Notes: generated by a model from the letters alone, not told the origin. Positions 34,910 to 44,744 are shown, numbered from the stretch's first letter. The stretch is 64,000 nt of DNA from VFMC01 sp963791635 (GCA_963791635.1 CAWBTC010000005.1:992001-1056000); one strand, 5' to 3'. Translations and numbers: made by a program.

Positions 34910-35701
34910 TCAGCGACCGAAGTCGAACACGGCGATCTCGCGCAGCGCCTCACCGAACGCCTGCACGGCGCCATCGAACAGTTGCTTGCCGAGCTCGGCG
35001 GTCGCATGTGTGGGATCGCCGACGTAGCCGTCCGGGTGGAAGTCGTTCGACAACCACCCGAAGCTCACCCGTCCGCCGAAGCGCACGTACTGGTTGCCGG
35101 CGATCTTCTCGGGCACCCGCCGTTCGGCCAACTCCATCCGCACCAGCTCTGGCGCGAGGTGCAGCATGATCGACGTCTCGTCGGTGCCGCCGTGCACTCC
35201 CATGCCGAGCTCGTTCGCGGGCGACGAACCGCCCTGGTCCGGCGGCACGCCGGGGTGAGCGAGGAAGGTCCGCAGCCCGTGGGCGAGCCGGACCTCGCGG
35301 TTGGCCACGTTCACGAGTGCGCTGTTGCCACCGTGACCGTTGAAGAACACGAGCCGTTCGGCCGCCGTCGTCGCGATGCAACGTCCGATGTCGTCGAGCA
35401 CCGAGAGCAGCGTGGTCGCCGACAGCCAGATCGTGCCCGGCGACCAGGCGTGCTCGTTCGACTTCGTGTACTGCAGCGTGGGCAGCAGCCACACGTCGAC
35501 CTCGTCGCCGTACCGATCGATCGCGGCCTCGGCCACGGCGGTGGCGATCACCGTGTCGGTGCTGAGCGGCAGGTGCGGACCATGCTGCTCGATCGCGCCG
35601 AGGGGTTGAACGAAGATGCTCCGCTCGGTGATCCGTTCGGAGATCTCCGGCCCACGGAGATCCACGAAACGGCGGATGCCGGAGCTCGATCCTTGTGTCA
35701 C
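34910..35701 (-). CDS. Creatininase-family amidohydrolase
   Basis: 263 residues. LGAIEQHGPHLPLSTDT carries the metal ligands Glu38, His40 and Asp49, and RLVFFNGHGGNSALVNV near 120 is the second conserved motif with its His. The family includes creatinine amidohydrolase and lactam- or formamide-hydrolysing enzymes. The GTG at 35701 was chosen as start; it is 47 bp from the divergent FAD-dependent oxidoreductase gene. With the carbamoylase 15 bp downstream it may form a hydrolytic pathway for creatinine-like or other cyclic amide substrates. Confidence 0.8.
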   Translation of the reverse strand: MTQGSSSGIRRFVDLRGPEISERITERSIFVQPLGAIEQHGPHLPLSTDTVIATAVAEAAIDRYGDEVDVWLLPTLQYTKSNEHAWSPGTIWLSATTLLSVLDDIGRCIATTAAERLVFFNGHGGNSALVNVANREVRLAHGLRTFLAHPGVPPDQGGSSPANELGMGVHGGTDETSIMLHLAPELVRMELAERRVPEKIAGNQYVRFGGRVSFGWLSNDFHPDGYVGDPTHATAELGKQLFDGAVQAFGEALREIAVFDFGR

Positions 35702-35747
35702 ATCGATCAACGTACAGCGGCGCACCCCCGGCAGCCAGAATGGGCCG

Positions 35748-37292
35748 ATGCCGCAACCGGATTTCGACGCCGTCGTCATCGGTGCCGGCCACAACGGCCT
35801 GGTGTGCGCGGCATACCTCGCCCGCGGTGGACTGCGAACCCTCCTCGTCGAGGCGCGCGCCACGGTCGGCGGCACCGCTGCGAGCGAGCCGTTCGGCGGC
35901 GGCACCGTGAACATCTGCAACTGCGACCACATCACCTTCCGCACGACTCCGGTGATGGAAGAGCTTCGCCTCGCAGATCACGGGCTGCGTTACCTCGATG
36001 TCGAGCCGTCCCAGACCAACATGGCCTGGGACGGCGCGCCGGCGTGGGTCACCCATCACGAGGTCGACGCCACGCTCGACTCGATCGGCCGCACGTACCC
36101 GGGTGAGGTCGACGGCTACCGCCGGTACCTGAAGGCCGCCATGCCTGCGGTGCAGATGGTGTTCGACCAGGCGAACGATCCGCCGTCGCTCTCCGGCATC
36201 ACCAGGAAGGTGATCGCACGTCGTGGTCGAGGAGTCAGCACCCTGCTGCGGTGGAGCCGCCGGAGCGCTGCCGACGTCATGCGCACCTACTTCTCCTCGG
36301 ATGCCCTCCAGGGACCTGCGATGGTGACCGGACCGATGGTGTGGGGTGTCTCTCCGGAGCTGCCCGGCACCGGCCTCGGCGCGCTCACGTATGCGCTGCG
36401 TCATGTCGGCAAGGTCGGCCGGCCCGAGGGCGGCAGCGGGATGGTGCCTGCCAGCCTGGAGCGCTCGTTCGTCGCCCATGGCGGCACGTTGCGCACCTCC
36501 ACGAAGGTCACCGCGATCACGTGCGAGGGCCGCGCTGTGCGGGGCGTGTCACTCGGTGACGGCAGTGAGGTGACGGCGCGCATCGTCGTGTCGGCCTGCA
36601 ATCCGCACGACACCTTCCTCCGTTGGCTCACCAATGCGCCGACGCAGGCGCATTCGATGATCGAACGATGGCGTCAGACGCCGCATCATGAGGGCTACGA
36701 GTCGAAGATCGACGCGATCGTGTCGACGCTCCCGCGCCTGCACGCGATGCGGGGACTCCCGGAGGTGCCAGACCCGATGACCGGCACCGTGATCATCTCG
36801 CCGTCGCTCGCCGAGATGCACCGAGGCTTTCAGATGATGGACGACGGCAAGGTCCTCGAACGTCCGGGGATGTTCCTCAACGTGCCATCGGTGCTCGACC
36901 CGGCGATGGCACCGGTCGGCCGTCACGTGCTCAGCCTCGAGTGCCTCTACACGCCGTACCGCCTGCCGGGCGGGTGGCCGAGCAGCAACGAACCGAGGCG
37001 ATGGCTCGAGCAGCTCGCCTCGATCGCCGAGCCCGGCTTCCTCGACGGCGTCGGGGAGTGGCGGGCGATGACCCCGGATCGGTACGAGTCGGAGTTCCAC
37101 CTGCCCGCTGGCCACGCCACGAGCTTCGCCGGCGGTCCGCTCGCCGCGCTGCTCAACAAGCAACCCGAGCTCACGCGCTACGAGACCCCCGTGCACGGTC
37201 TGTACCTCACGGGGGCGGCCACGTTCCCGGGTGCCGGGGTGTGGGGCGCCAGCGGCAGGAACGCTGCCCTCACCGTGCTTCGCGTCACCTGA
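35748..37292 (+). CDS. FAD-dependent oxidoreductase, phytoene-desaturase-like
   Basis: 514 residues. The N-terminal FAD dinucleotide motif VIGAGHNGLVCAAYLARGG is at 10-28, and VGGTAAS follows as in carotenoid-type flavoproteins. The C-terminal LYLTGAATFPGAGVWGASGR is the second FAD-contact block. The family includes phytoene desaturases, carotenoid isomerases and other NAD(P)/FAD oxidoreductases; the substrate is unknown. It is divergent from the creatininase-family gene, and its last codons fall inside a duplicated 22-bp sequence. Confidence 0.82.
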   Translation: MPQPDFDAVVIGAGHNGLVCAAYLARGGLRTLLVEARATVGGTAASEPFGGGTVNICNCDHITFRTTPVMEELRLADHGLRYLDVEPSQTNMAWDGAPAWVTHHEVDATLDSIGRTYPGEVDGYRRYLKAAMPAVQMVFDQANDPPSLSGITRKVIARRGRGVSTLLRWSRRSAADVMRTYFSSDALQGPAMVTGPMVWGVSPELPGTGLGALTYALRHVGKVGRPEGGSGMVPASLERSFVAHGGTLRTSTKVTAITCEGRAVRGVSLGDGSEVTARIVVSACNPHDTFLRWLTNAPTQAHSMIERWRQTPHHEGYESKIDAIVSTLPRLHAMRGLPEVPDPMTGTVIISPSLAEMHRGFQMMDDGKVLERPGMFLNVPSVLDPAMAPVGRHVLSLECLYTPYRLPGGWPSSNEPRRWLEQLASIAEPGFLDGVGEWRAMTPDRYESEFHLPAGHATSFAGGPLAALLNKQPELTRYETPVHGLYLTGAATFPGAGVWGASGRNAALTVLRVT

Positions 37293-37340
37293 CCGTCGCT
37301 TGACCGGTCGGTCACCTGACCGTGCTTCGCGTCACCTGAC
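37272..37340. repeat. Duplicated 22-bp sequence at the end of the oxidoreductase gene
   Basis: ACCGTGCTTCGCGTCACCTG with a following AC occurs at 37272-37293 and again at 37319-37340, 47 bp apart. The first copy contains the end of the coding region (the TVLRV-T-stop codons); the second is noncoding. Between them lies a shorter related piece (GGTCACCTGACC). This is a small local duplication. Nothing else is visible in the 225 bp before the next gene. Confidence 0.85.
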
Positions 37341-37517
37341 GTGCGCGATCGCGTCGATGGCCCTACAGTGGCACTTGCCGACGGGGAGTAACCCCACATC
37401 ATTCGGCGGTCGTCAACACGAGCGAGAGCTCCGGCCGCCGAGGCTCGCAAGAGCGGGTGAGACCAGAGGCACCGGGCAGCACCGCGCTGTCCAGTGTCGA
37501 AAGGATTCCCCAAACCC

Positions 37518-38594
37518 ATGTTCTCGTCAGGCTCCCTCTCACTCGGCAAGCTGTTCGGCATCCCGTTCCAGCTCCACTGGAGCGTGCTCGTCGTCGCGGT
37601 CCTGTTCGGCTCCGGCCTCGCCGCCAACTACGGCCCCGTCGGCGCGGCCATCGCGCTCGTCGCGTTCCTCGCCTCGATCGCAGCCCACGAGCTCGCACAT
37701 GCGCTGGTCGCGCGTCGCCACAACGTGGGGACCCAGTCGATCCAACTCTGGGCTCTCGGTGGGGTCGCTCGGCTGGATCGCGAAGCTTCGACGCCCCGGG
37801 CGGAGGGTTGGATTGCCGCGGCCGGACCGCTCACGAGCCTCGCCATCGGTGGTTCGGCGATCGGCACGATGTTCGCACTCGCCGCTGCCGGCCTCGATGG
37901 GCTCTCCCTCGACATCCTCGGTTGGCTCGGTGTGATCAACGTGTTGCTCGGTGTGTTCAACCTGTTGCCCGGAGCGCCGCTCGACGGGGGTCGCATCCTC
38001 AAGGCCTACCGCTGGGGTCGTCACGGCGACCGTTTCCGTGCGGCCCGTGAGGCAGGCAATGCCGGCAAGGCCGTCGGGTTCTCCCTCGCCGGCATCGGCA
38101 TGGTTGCCCTCGCCTACGGCCAGGCCGGGCTGATGTTGGTGCTGACCGGTCTGTTCATCGCCCTCAACGCCAAGGCCGAGATGCTCTCGACCGACGTCGC
38201 CGAGCGTCTCAGCGGCACGCGGGTGCGCGACCTCACCTGGTTCGGTGTGGCCGAGGCGCCGACCGACACCGACGCCGACACCATGTGGTGGCAGCGATCG
38301 CGCCTCGGCGGGGCCGGAGTGGTCGCAGTCACCGGCGCGGACGGCCACCTGGCCGGCATCGTCAGCGAAGAACAGCTCCGGGCGGTGCCCGAGGAACGTC
38401 GTCCGTTCGTGGCGCTCACACAGCTGATGGTGCCGTTCGCCAAGTTGGCCAAGGCGGATCCCGATGAGCAACTGTTCGATGTGCTGTCCCGCCTCAATCC
38501 CGCGGCGCCGTTCGTGACGGTGTGGCGTGAGGGCAAGCTGCTCGGCGTCGTGCCCAAGGGGCGCCTCATCGCCCGCATGCAATCACCGGCCTAG
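37518..38594 (+). CDS. Site-2 protease-type (M50) membrane metalloprotease
   Basis: 358 residues. The zinc-binding HELAH is at 57-61 in the third membrane segment, and the second ligand motif NLLPGAPLDGGR contains Asp155. About six membrane segments fill residues 15-210. The C-terminal cytosolic part (about 235-350) resembles a CBS-like regulatory domain, as in many actinobacterial S2P (Rip-like) proteins. It would cleave a membrane-bound regulator, such as an anti-sigma factor. ATG 37518 follows a GAAAGGA ribosome site; a GTG 24 bp upstream is possible but lacks one. Confidence 0.85.
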   Translation: MFSSGSLSLGKLFGIPFQLHWSVLVVAVLFGSGLAANYGPVGAAIALVAFLASIAAHELAHALVARRHNVGTQSIQLWALGGVARLDREASTPRAEGWIAAAGPLTSLAIGGSAIGTMFALAAAGLDGLSLDILGWLGVINVLLGVFNLLPGAPLDGGRILKAYRWGRHGDRFRAAREAGNAGKAVGFSLAGIGMVALAYGQAGLMLVLTGLFIALNAKAEMLSTDVAERLSGTRVRDLTWFGVAEAPTDTDADTMWWQRSRLGGAGVVAVTGADGHLAGIVSEEQLRAVPEERRPFVALTQLMVPFAKLAKADPDEQLFDVLSRLNPAAPFVTVWREGKLLGVVPKGRLIARMQSPA

Positions 38595-38626
38595 AGGGCC
38601 TGGACGAACCGGTTCACGAACCAGCT

Positions 38627-38671
38627 CGCGATGAGAGATGCGGTCGCCATCGACGCTCATCTCTCATCGCG
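38627..38671. terminator. Perfect 14-bp stem-loop between convergent genes
   Basis: CGCGATGAGAGATG (38627-38640) and CATCTCTCATCGCG (38658-38671) are exact inverse complements around a 17-nt loop. It lies 32 bp after the protease stop and 8 bp before the convergent PRTase stop, so it is a likely bidirectional terminator. No U-tract is present. Confidence 0.6.
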
Positions 38672-38679
38672 TCGGTCTG

Positions 38680-39174
38680 TCAGGCGTCTTTGACGCTCCA
38701 GGTGCGCTTGGCGACCGGGTCCTTGTCGCTCCACGGGAAGTTGATCCACATATCGGTCTTCTTCCACACGTAGTCGCACTTCACGACGGAGTGGCTCTTT
38801 TCGTACAGGCAGGCAGTGCGCACCTCGGCGACCTTGCCACTGCAGAAGTCGAGCACGCTGCGCAGCGTGTGCCCGGTGTCGGCGACGTCGTCGGCGATGA
38901 GGATCTTGAAGTGGCTGGCATCGACGAAATCGGGGGCAGGCGGGAGGATGCGAGGCACCTCGAGCCGCTCATCGACGCCGGTGTAGAACTCGACGTTCAT
39001 CGTGTAGACGTTCTTCACGCTGAGGGCGTAGCCGAGCGCGCCACCGATCAGGAGCCCACCGCGAGCGATCGACAGGATCATGTCCGGCTCGTAGTCGTCG
39101 GCCACGATCTGCGCCAGGTCACGGGAGGCGGTGCCAAAGATCTCCCAGGTCATGATCTCGCGTTCGGTCGACAC
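38680..39174 (-). CDS. Phosphoribosyltransferase (purine/xanthine-type)
   Basis: 164 residues. ILIADDVADTGHTL at 91-104 is the classical 13-residue PRPP-binding motif with the paired acidic residues. The hydrophobic strand before it and the flexible loop (YALSVKNVYTMNV) fit type-I PRTases. Product could be IMP, XMP or GMP from the free base, so it may act in purine salvage. It is convergent with the protease gene, and a stem-loop separates them. Confidence 0.8.
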   Translation of the reverse strand: MSTEREIMTWEIFGTASRDLAQIVADDYEPDMILSIARGGLLIGGALGYALSVKNVYTMNVEFYTGVDERLEVPRILPPAPDFVDASHFKILIADDVADTGHTLRSVLDFCSGKVAEVRTACLYEKSHSVVKCDYVWKKTDMWINFPWSDKDPVAKRTWSVKDA

Positions 39175-39302
39175 ACAGGCTCGCTTTCAAAGGTGTTCTC
39201 AATGGGGTCGAAGCAGTCAACCTAGACGATGGTGTCCGGGCCGACCACACGGCCCCCACACGGCCCCCACACGGTCGCCACATGGCGATCACACGGCAGC
39301 GG

Positions 39303-40900
39303 TCAGCCGATGTTGCGGGTCTGGCCTTCCCAGAACGGGGCCCGCAGGTCGCGCTTGAGCACCTTCATCGCGCCCGACAGCGGCAGCGGGTCCGTCCGGA
39401 ACGACACCGACTTCGGCACCTTGTAGCCGGCGATCGCTTCTCGCGAACGGGCGATGATCTCCGCCTCGGTCGCCGTCGCGCCCTCACGCAGCACCACGAT
39501 CGCGTGGACCTCCTCACCCCACTGGTCGCTCGGGATGCCGATCACGGCCACCTGCAGCACGGCAGGGTGACCCGAGATCGAGTTCTCGACCTCGGCCGAG
39601 TACACGTTCTCGCCACCCGTGACGATCATGTCCTTCACCCGGTCGACGAGGAAGAGGTACCCGTCGGCATCCACGTACCCAGCGTCACCCGACCGGTACC
39701 ACCCGTCGCTGAACACGTCTTTCGTCGCCTCGGGCTTGTTCCAGTACTCGAGCATGTAGTTGCCGCCGCGAGCACACACCTCACCCGGCTCGCCGACGGG
39801 AAGCTCTCGGTCGTCGGCGTCGCGGATCGACAGCACGACCCCGGTCACCGGCGCGCCGGCCGACCGAAGCAGTGCGCCGCCGGTGCGATGGTCATCCGGC
39901 GACAGCACCGTCAGGAGCGGCGAGGCCTCGGTCATGCCGTACACCTGGTAGAGGTCGAGCGACGGGTACAACGTGGTCAGCTTCTCGAGCAGCACCTGCG
40001 GCATCGGCGACGCGCCATAGCCGAGTGCCTCGACACCGGCGAGCGCGTCGGGCGTGAAGTCGGGATGAGCCAGGGTCATCCCGATCATCGTCGGCACCAT
40101 CAGTGTCAAGGAGGGCCGGAACTCACGTATCGCCCGCATCGCCGCCGCCGGTTCGAACATCGGCAACGTCATGAAGTGACCGCCTGCTGCGGGCACGCAC
40201 ACCATCGACAGCGTCGACGCGGCATGGAACATCGGGGTCTGACACAACATCTTCGTCGTGCGGCGGTACGGCAGGGAGGCGAAGCAGTGATGGGCGTTCA
40301 TCATCTGATTGCGTTGGCTCGACAACACGCCCTTCGGCATCCCGGTGGTGCCGCCCGTGTACATCAACACGACAGGATCTGACTCCTCGCCCTCGTCGGG
40401 CAGCGTCGGCTCTGCGGCTGCCAGCAAGGCTTCGTAGGTCGTCGTCGTGGGGGCCGTCGCCCCCGCCGACGAGCACGACGGTCTCGAGGCCGGCCTCGCT
40501 CGCGACCGAGTCGATCGACCGCGGCGAATGCGTGATCGACGAAGCAGACCGTGCTGCCGGAGTCGCGCAGGACGTACACCAACTCGGCTGGAGCGAACCG
40601 CAGGTTCAACGGGTTCACCACGCCACCGCCGAGCAACGCCGCGTGGAACAGTTGCAGGTACTCGGGGGAGTTCATCATCATCACCGCGAACCGGTCACCT
40701 CGGCCGACACCGAGCTGGCGGAGGCCACCGATCGCACGAGTGACGCGATCGAGGTGCTGGACGAACGTGAGCGTCTCCCCTGTCGCGGTGTCGGTCGTAC
40801 ACGGCCGTTCAGCGTTGCGTTGCACCGCCGGCAACAAGAAGCGGTGGTAGATCAACTCCTTGCTCACAACGGACGCGGCGGTTGCAGTTGACTCCGACAT
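39303..40900 (-). CDS. Acyl-CoA synthetase (AMP-forming), frame breaks
   Basis: An ANL-superfamily ligase of about 530 residues. From ATG 40900 it reads MSESTATAASVVSKELIYHR and keeps frame to about 40520. One or two indels fall between 40430 and 40530. Then comes LMYTGGTTGMPKGVLSS, the nucleotide-binding loop, VYGMTEASPLL, GDAGYVDADGYLFLVDRVKD (hinge), and a C-terminal end with the catalytic Lys in SGAMKVLKRDLR. It activates a carboxylic acid to the CoA ester; the substrate is unknown. It stands alone on the minus strand, and the gap to the PRTase (128 bp) holds nothing recognisable. Confidence 0.85.
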
Positions 40901-40987
40901 GGCTCTCCTCGAGAAATTCGTCGCCGCCCAGCCGGCGCGCGAGCGGAATGTAGACGAGTCCAGGAGACGGTGCCTCCATGGCGCGAT

Positions 40988-43294
40988 TCAGAACACGATG
41001 TCGCTGGGTCGCACCGGGGTGCGGGTGAGGTCTTTGCCGATCGCGTCGCGGATGGCGGCCACCACCGCTGGGGTGGTGGAGATGCATGGCGGTTCACCGA
41101 CGCCTTTCGCCCCGAGTGGCGCCATCGGATCGGGTTCCTCGATCAAGCAGGCGACCACGTCGGGCATATCGAGGAACGTCGGCAGCAGGTAATCGGTGAA
41201 GTTGGCGTTGCGTACTCGACCGTCGGTCTGGATGATCTCCTCCATCACCGCCAGGCCGACGCCCTGAGCGATGCCGCCCTCGATCTGGCCGAGCACGCTG
41301 AGCGGGTTGAGTGCGCGACCGACGTCTTGAGCCGTGGCGATCTGCACCACCTTCACGAGACCGAGCTCCGGATCGACGTCGACGACGGCGCGGTGTGCCA
41401 CGAACGCGAACGCCGTGTGGCAGTTGCCCTGGCCGTTCTCGTCGAGATCCTCCGTCGGCCGGTGATGGTGCTCGAAGGTCTCTTCGAAGACAACCCCGGC
41501 CGTGGCGTCGGCCACGGGCAACCGCAGCTCGCCCATCGTGTCGATCACGTCACGGCCGTCGATCGCGAGGCGCAGGGGATCGATGCCGTGCTGGGCGCCC
41601 ACATGGGCGAACACCTGCTCGCGCACCAGCCGGCATGCGCCATCGACGGCACCTCCACTCATCCACGTCTGGCGCGACGCCGACGTGGAGCCGGCAGAGC
41701 CGATCGTGGTGTCGATCGGCTCGAGCACGACGTCGTCGACACCGAGGACGGTGCGGGCGATCTGGCCGGCGATGGTGACGAATCCCTGGCCCACCTCGCT
41801 CGTCGCGAACTTCAGCGAGGCCACCCCGTCGCGCAGGGTGCAGCGAGCCGTGGAGAAGTCGTCGAACCCCTCGGAGTACATCAGGTTCTTGATCCCGACA
41901 CCCCAGCCGATCCCGCGGCGGATGTGGCTGCGGTCGGCCGTGAGCCCGGCACCGCCGGGCAGGCGCATCGGGTCGTCGTCGCGCCCGCCCACCGGTTCGT
42001 CGGGCAGCGGCAGCGCAGCTGTCTCGCGGATGCAGCGTGCAACGGGAGCCACGCTCTCGATCACTTGACCGGTGATCAGACGGTCGCCGGTCTGGATCGC
42101 ATTCCGGAGCCGTATCTCCACCGGGTCGAGCCCACATGCGGCGGCGAGGCGGTCCATCTGACCCTCGTGGGCGAAGCACGCCTGGACCACCCCGAAGCCC
42201 CGCATCGCGCCGCACGGCAGGTTGTTGGTGCGCACTGCCCAGCCGTCGACGACGGCGTTGTCGCACGTGTACGGACCCTGCGCGTGCGTGACCGCATTGA
42301 TCAGCACCGCCGACGACGTGGACGCGTAGGCGCCGCCGTCGAGCACGAACCGGGCTTCGATCTTCACGATCCTGCCCTCGGCCGTCGCGTGGTGGCGCAT
42401 CCAGATCCGGGCCGGATGACGGTGCACGTGTCCGAGGAAGCTCTCTGCGCGGCTGTAGGCGATGCGCACCGGACGGCCGGTTCGCAGCGCGAGCAGACAC
42501 GTGTGCACCTGGAGGCTGATGTCCTCGCGTGCACCAAAGGCGCCGCCGACGCCGCCGAGGATGAGGCGCACCTTGGCGTCGGGCAGGTCGAGGCATGCGG
42601 CGATCTGGTGCCGGTCCTCGTGCAGCCACTGAGTGGCCACGTGCAGCTCGACACCCTCGCCGCCAGGGTCCGGGATCGCAAGGGCGGCCTCCAGACCGAG
42701 GAATGCCTGATCCTGCATGCCGGTCTCGTACACGGCTTCGACAACGACGTCTCCGGTGATCGACGTGTCGCCGCGCACGATCCGTTGATGTCGGATCACG
42801 TTGCCGTCGGGATGGATCGCGCCGAAGCTGCCGTCGATCGCGCGCTCGGGGTCGGTGAGCGGTTCGAGCACCTCGTAGGTGACGACGATCGCGTCGAGCG
42901 CACGCCGACACGTGTCGGGGTGATTCGCCGCCACCGCCGCCACCGGCTCACCCACGAACCGCACGAACTCGCTGGCGAACACTGGCTGGTCCTGCGAGAT
43001 CAAGCCATAGGTTGGCTTGCCGGGGACGTCTGCCGCCGTCACGATCGCTTCGACCCCGCTGATCCTCCACGCGGCCGACAGATCGATCGACACGATGCGA
43101 GCGCGCGGGTGCGGGGATCGCAGCGTGGCGCCCCACAGGAAACCGTCGGCCGACAGATCACCGGCAAACGCAAACGTGCCCTGCACCTTGGCCACGCCAT
43201 CGGGGCGTGCGGAGCTGTCGCCGAGGCGGCCCGTGATCGGTCCGGCGTCGGATCCGGTGGTGCGATCGGTCACGACAGGAGTGGTGGCGCTCAC
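40988..43294 (-). CDS. Molybdenum hydroxylase large subunit (xanthine-dehydrogenase/CoxL-like)
   Basis: 768 residues. Molybdopterin-binding blocks are visible: GGVGGAFGAREDISLQVHT near 265, PCGAMRGFGVVQACFAHEGQ near 355, and LGAKGVGEPP with the near-C-terminal catalytic-type Glu around 735. The GTG start overlaps the stop of the [2Fe-2S] subunit (GTGA). Enzymes of this class hydroxylate purines, nicotinates, aldehydes or CO; substrate cannot be assigned from the motifs I can see. The CO-dehydrogenase active-site pattern was not found, so a purine or heterocycle substrate fits better with the neighbourhood. Confidence 0.85.
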   Translation of the reverse strand: MSATTPVVTDRTTGSDAGPITGRLGDSSARPDGVAKVQGTFAFAGDLSADGFLWGATLRSPHPRARIVSIDLSAAWRISGVEAIVTAADVPGKPTYGLISQDQPVFASEFVRFVGEPVAAVAANHPDTCRRALDAIVVTYEVLEPLTDPERAIDGSFGAIHPDGNVIRHQRIVRGDTSITGDVVVEAVYETGMQDQAFLGLEAALAIPDPGGEGVELHVATQWLHEDRHQIAACLDLPDAKVRLILGGVGGAFGAREDISLQVHTCLLALRTGRPVRIAYSRAESFLGHVHRHPARIWMRHHATAEGRIVKIEARFVLDGGAYASTSSAVLINAVTHAQGPYTCDNAVVDGWAVRTNNLPCGAMRGFGVVQACFAHEGQMDRLAAACGLDPVEIRLRNAIQTGDRLITGQVIESVAPVARCIRETAALPLPDEPVGGRDDDPMRLPGGAGLTADRSHIRRGIGWGVGIKNLMYSEGFDDFSTARCTLRDGVASLKFATSEVGQGFVTIAGQIARTVLGVDDVVLEPIDTTIGSAGSTSASRQTWMSGGAVDGACRLVREQVFAHVGAQHGIDPLRLAIDGRDVIDTMGELRLPVADATAGVVFEETFEHHHRPTEDLDENGQGNCHTAFAFVAHRAVVDVDPELGLVKVVQIATAQDVGRALNPLSVLGQIEGGIAQGVGLAVMEEIIQTDGRVRNANFTDYLLPTFLDMPDVVACLIEEPDPMAPLGAKGVGEPPCISTTPAVVAAIRDAIGKDLTRTPVRPSDIVF

Positions 43295-43827
43295 CGTGCC
43301 GCCTCCGTCGTCCCACGTCGCGAGACCGACACCCGTTGGACGGCATCGATGATCCGGCCGTACCCCGTGCAGCGGCACACGTTGCCCGACAGCTCCTCGC
43401 GGATCTCGTACTCGGTCGGCTCGGGGGAACGATCGAGCAACGCATGGGCGGCCATGATCAGCCCGGGTGTGCAGAAGCCGCACTGCACGGCACCGGCGTC
43501 GACGAAGGCCTGTTGCACATCACTCGGCGCGCCGACCGGCGCAATGCCCTCGATCGTGACGATCTGCTGGCCGACAGCGCTCGCAGCGAGCACGAGACAC
43601 CCGCACACGAGCTCGTCGTCGACGAGCACGCTGCAGCTCCCGCACTCCCCTTGCTCACACGCACCTTTGGAGCCCAACATGCCGAGGCGCTCGCGCAGCA
43701 CGTAGAGCAGGCTCTCCCCCACCCAGGCGTCCCGCACGTCGTGGTCGTCGCCGTTGACGTTGAGCGTGTACAGCTGGTTCGAACCCATCTGACCGGTGTC
43801 GGTGGATCCGGTTGTTCCATCGCTCAT
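43291..43827 (-). CDS. Molybdenum hydroxylase [2Fe-2S] subunit
   Basis: 178 residues. Cys57, 62, 65 and 75 or 77 make the plant-type [2Fe-2S] site (CEQGECGSCSVLV), and Cys116, 119, 151 and 153 the second, four-helix-bundle cluster (CGFCTPG and CRCTGYG). An N-terminal 17-residue extension rich in Gly and Thr precedes the domain. Both ends overlap neighbours by 4 bp (ATGA, GTGA), so the three subunits are translationally coupled in the order FAD, 2Fe-2S, Mo. Confidence 0.9.
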   Translation of the reverse strand: MSDGTTGSTDTGQMGSNQLYTLNVNGDDHDVRDAWVGESLLYVLRERLGMLGSKGACEQGECGSCSVLVDDELVCGCLVLAASAVGQQIVTIEGIAPVGAPSDVQQAFVDAGAVQCGFCTPGLIMAAHALLDRSPEPTEYEIREELSGNVCRCTGYGRIIDAVQRVSVSRRGTTEAAR

Positions 43828-44690
43828 GACTTGTCTCCGGGAATCGTGGGAAAGGCTCGAGCGAGCAGCCGGCGCGCCAGCACTTCGATCGCGCGTCGTC
43901 GGTAGGCAGCGCTCGAGCGATGGTCGTCGATCGGACGAGCGGCGGCGCCGGCAGCGGCGGCGAAGGCCCGTGCCGCCTCCGGGTCGATCTCGCCGGTCTC
44001 GAAGTCGGCGGCGGCGACGACGATCGCCTCCGCCTCGGGCGCCCGCAGGATCACGGGTCCGACAGAACCGAGCGCCAGGCGCACGGAACGGCTGGCGGTG
44101 TCGACCACCAAGCAGGCGCTCGCCGTGGCGATCACCATTGCATTGCGAACGCCGACCTTGCTGTAGCCCTGGTAGCCGGACAGCACCGGAACCGTGATCC
44201 CGGTGATCAGTTCGCCGGGCTGCAGAACCGTGCGCTTCGGTGCCGTCGCGAAGTCGGCGAAGCGCACGTCCCGCCCGCCGTCGATCGAGGCCAGGTGCAC
44301 GACGGCCTCGAGCGCCGCTAGGACGGGCAGACCATCACCCGCAGGCGAGGCAGTGCCGACGTTCCCACCGATCGTCGCTGCGTTGCGGATCTGCGGCGAC
44401 CCGACCGTGCGCGCCGCCTGCGCGAGCGCCGGGGCGAACCCCGCGAGCGGGTCGTCCATCAGCTCCGAATAGGTCACCGCGGCACCGATGCGCAGCGTGT
44501 TCGTCGTCGGGTCGAGCCGCCAGGACCGCAACTCGCGCACCCGGTTCACGCACACGATCGCATCGGTGCGGCGGTGGCCTGCGTTCAGCTCGACCATCAG
44601 ATCGGTGCCGCCTGCAAGCACCGTCGCACCAGGGTTCGCGGCGAGCGATGCGAGCGCATCGTCGAGCGTGTGGGCAACGGTCACGGACAT
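43824..44690 (-). CDS. Molybdenum hydroxylase FAD-binding subunit
   Basis: 288 residues from ATG 44690 (a GTG 9 bp upstream is possible). The FAD-binding block TVLAGGTDLMVELNAGH is at about 25-40, and QIRNAATIGGNVGTASPAGD near 105-125 is the family's second signature. The C-terminal domain (AMVIATASACLVVDTASRSV onwards) is as expected for the CoxM/XdhB type. It passes electrons from the iron-sulfur subunit to NAD or another acceptor. Confidence 0.9.
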   Translation of the reverse strand: MSVTVAHTLDDALASLAANPGATVLAGGTDLMVELNAGHRRTDAIVCVNRVRELRSWRLDPTTNTLRIGAAVTYSELMDDPLAGFAPALAQAARTVGSPQIRNAATIGGNVGTASPAGDGLPVLAALEAVVHLASIDGGRDVRFADFATAPKRTVLQPGELITGITVPVLSGYQGYSKVGVRNAMVIATASACLVVDTASRSVRLALGSVGPVILRAPEAEAIVVAAADFETGEIDPEAARAFAAAAGAAARPIDDHRSSAAYRRRAIEVLARRLLARAFPTIPGDKS

Positions 44691-44744
44691 CGACGGCACG
44701 TTACAATTCGTACAAGTCAGCGGGGGTGATCACGATGGGTCCGG

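Noticed and set aside
34910..35701. Reading the creatininase-type gene as the mycofactocin protease MftE
   Set aside because: The motif GAIEQHGPHLPLSTD is shared by the whole family, and no mycofactocin genes (MftA, B, C) are near.
40988..43294. Assigning the molybdenum hydroxylase as CO dehydrogenase
   Set aside because: The CoxL active-site signature could not be found in the large subunit, so a heterocycle or aldehyde substrate is more likely.
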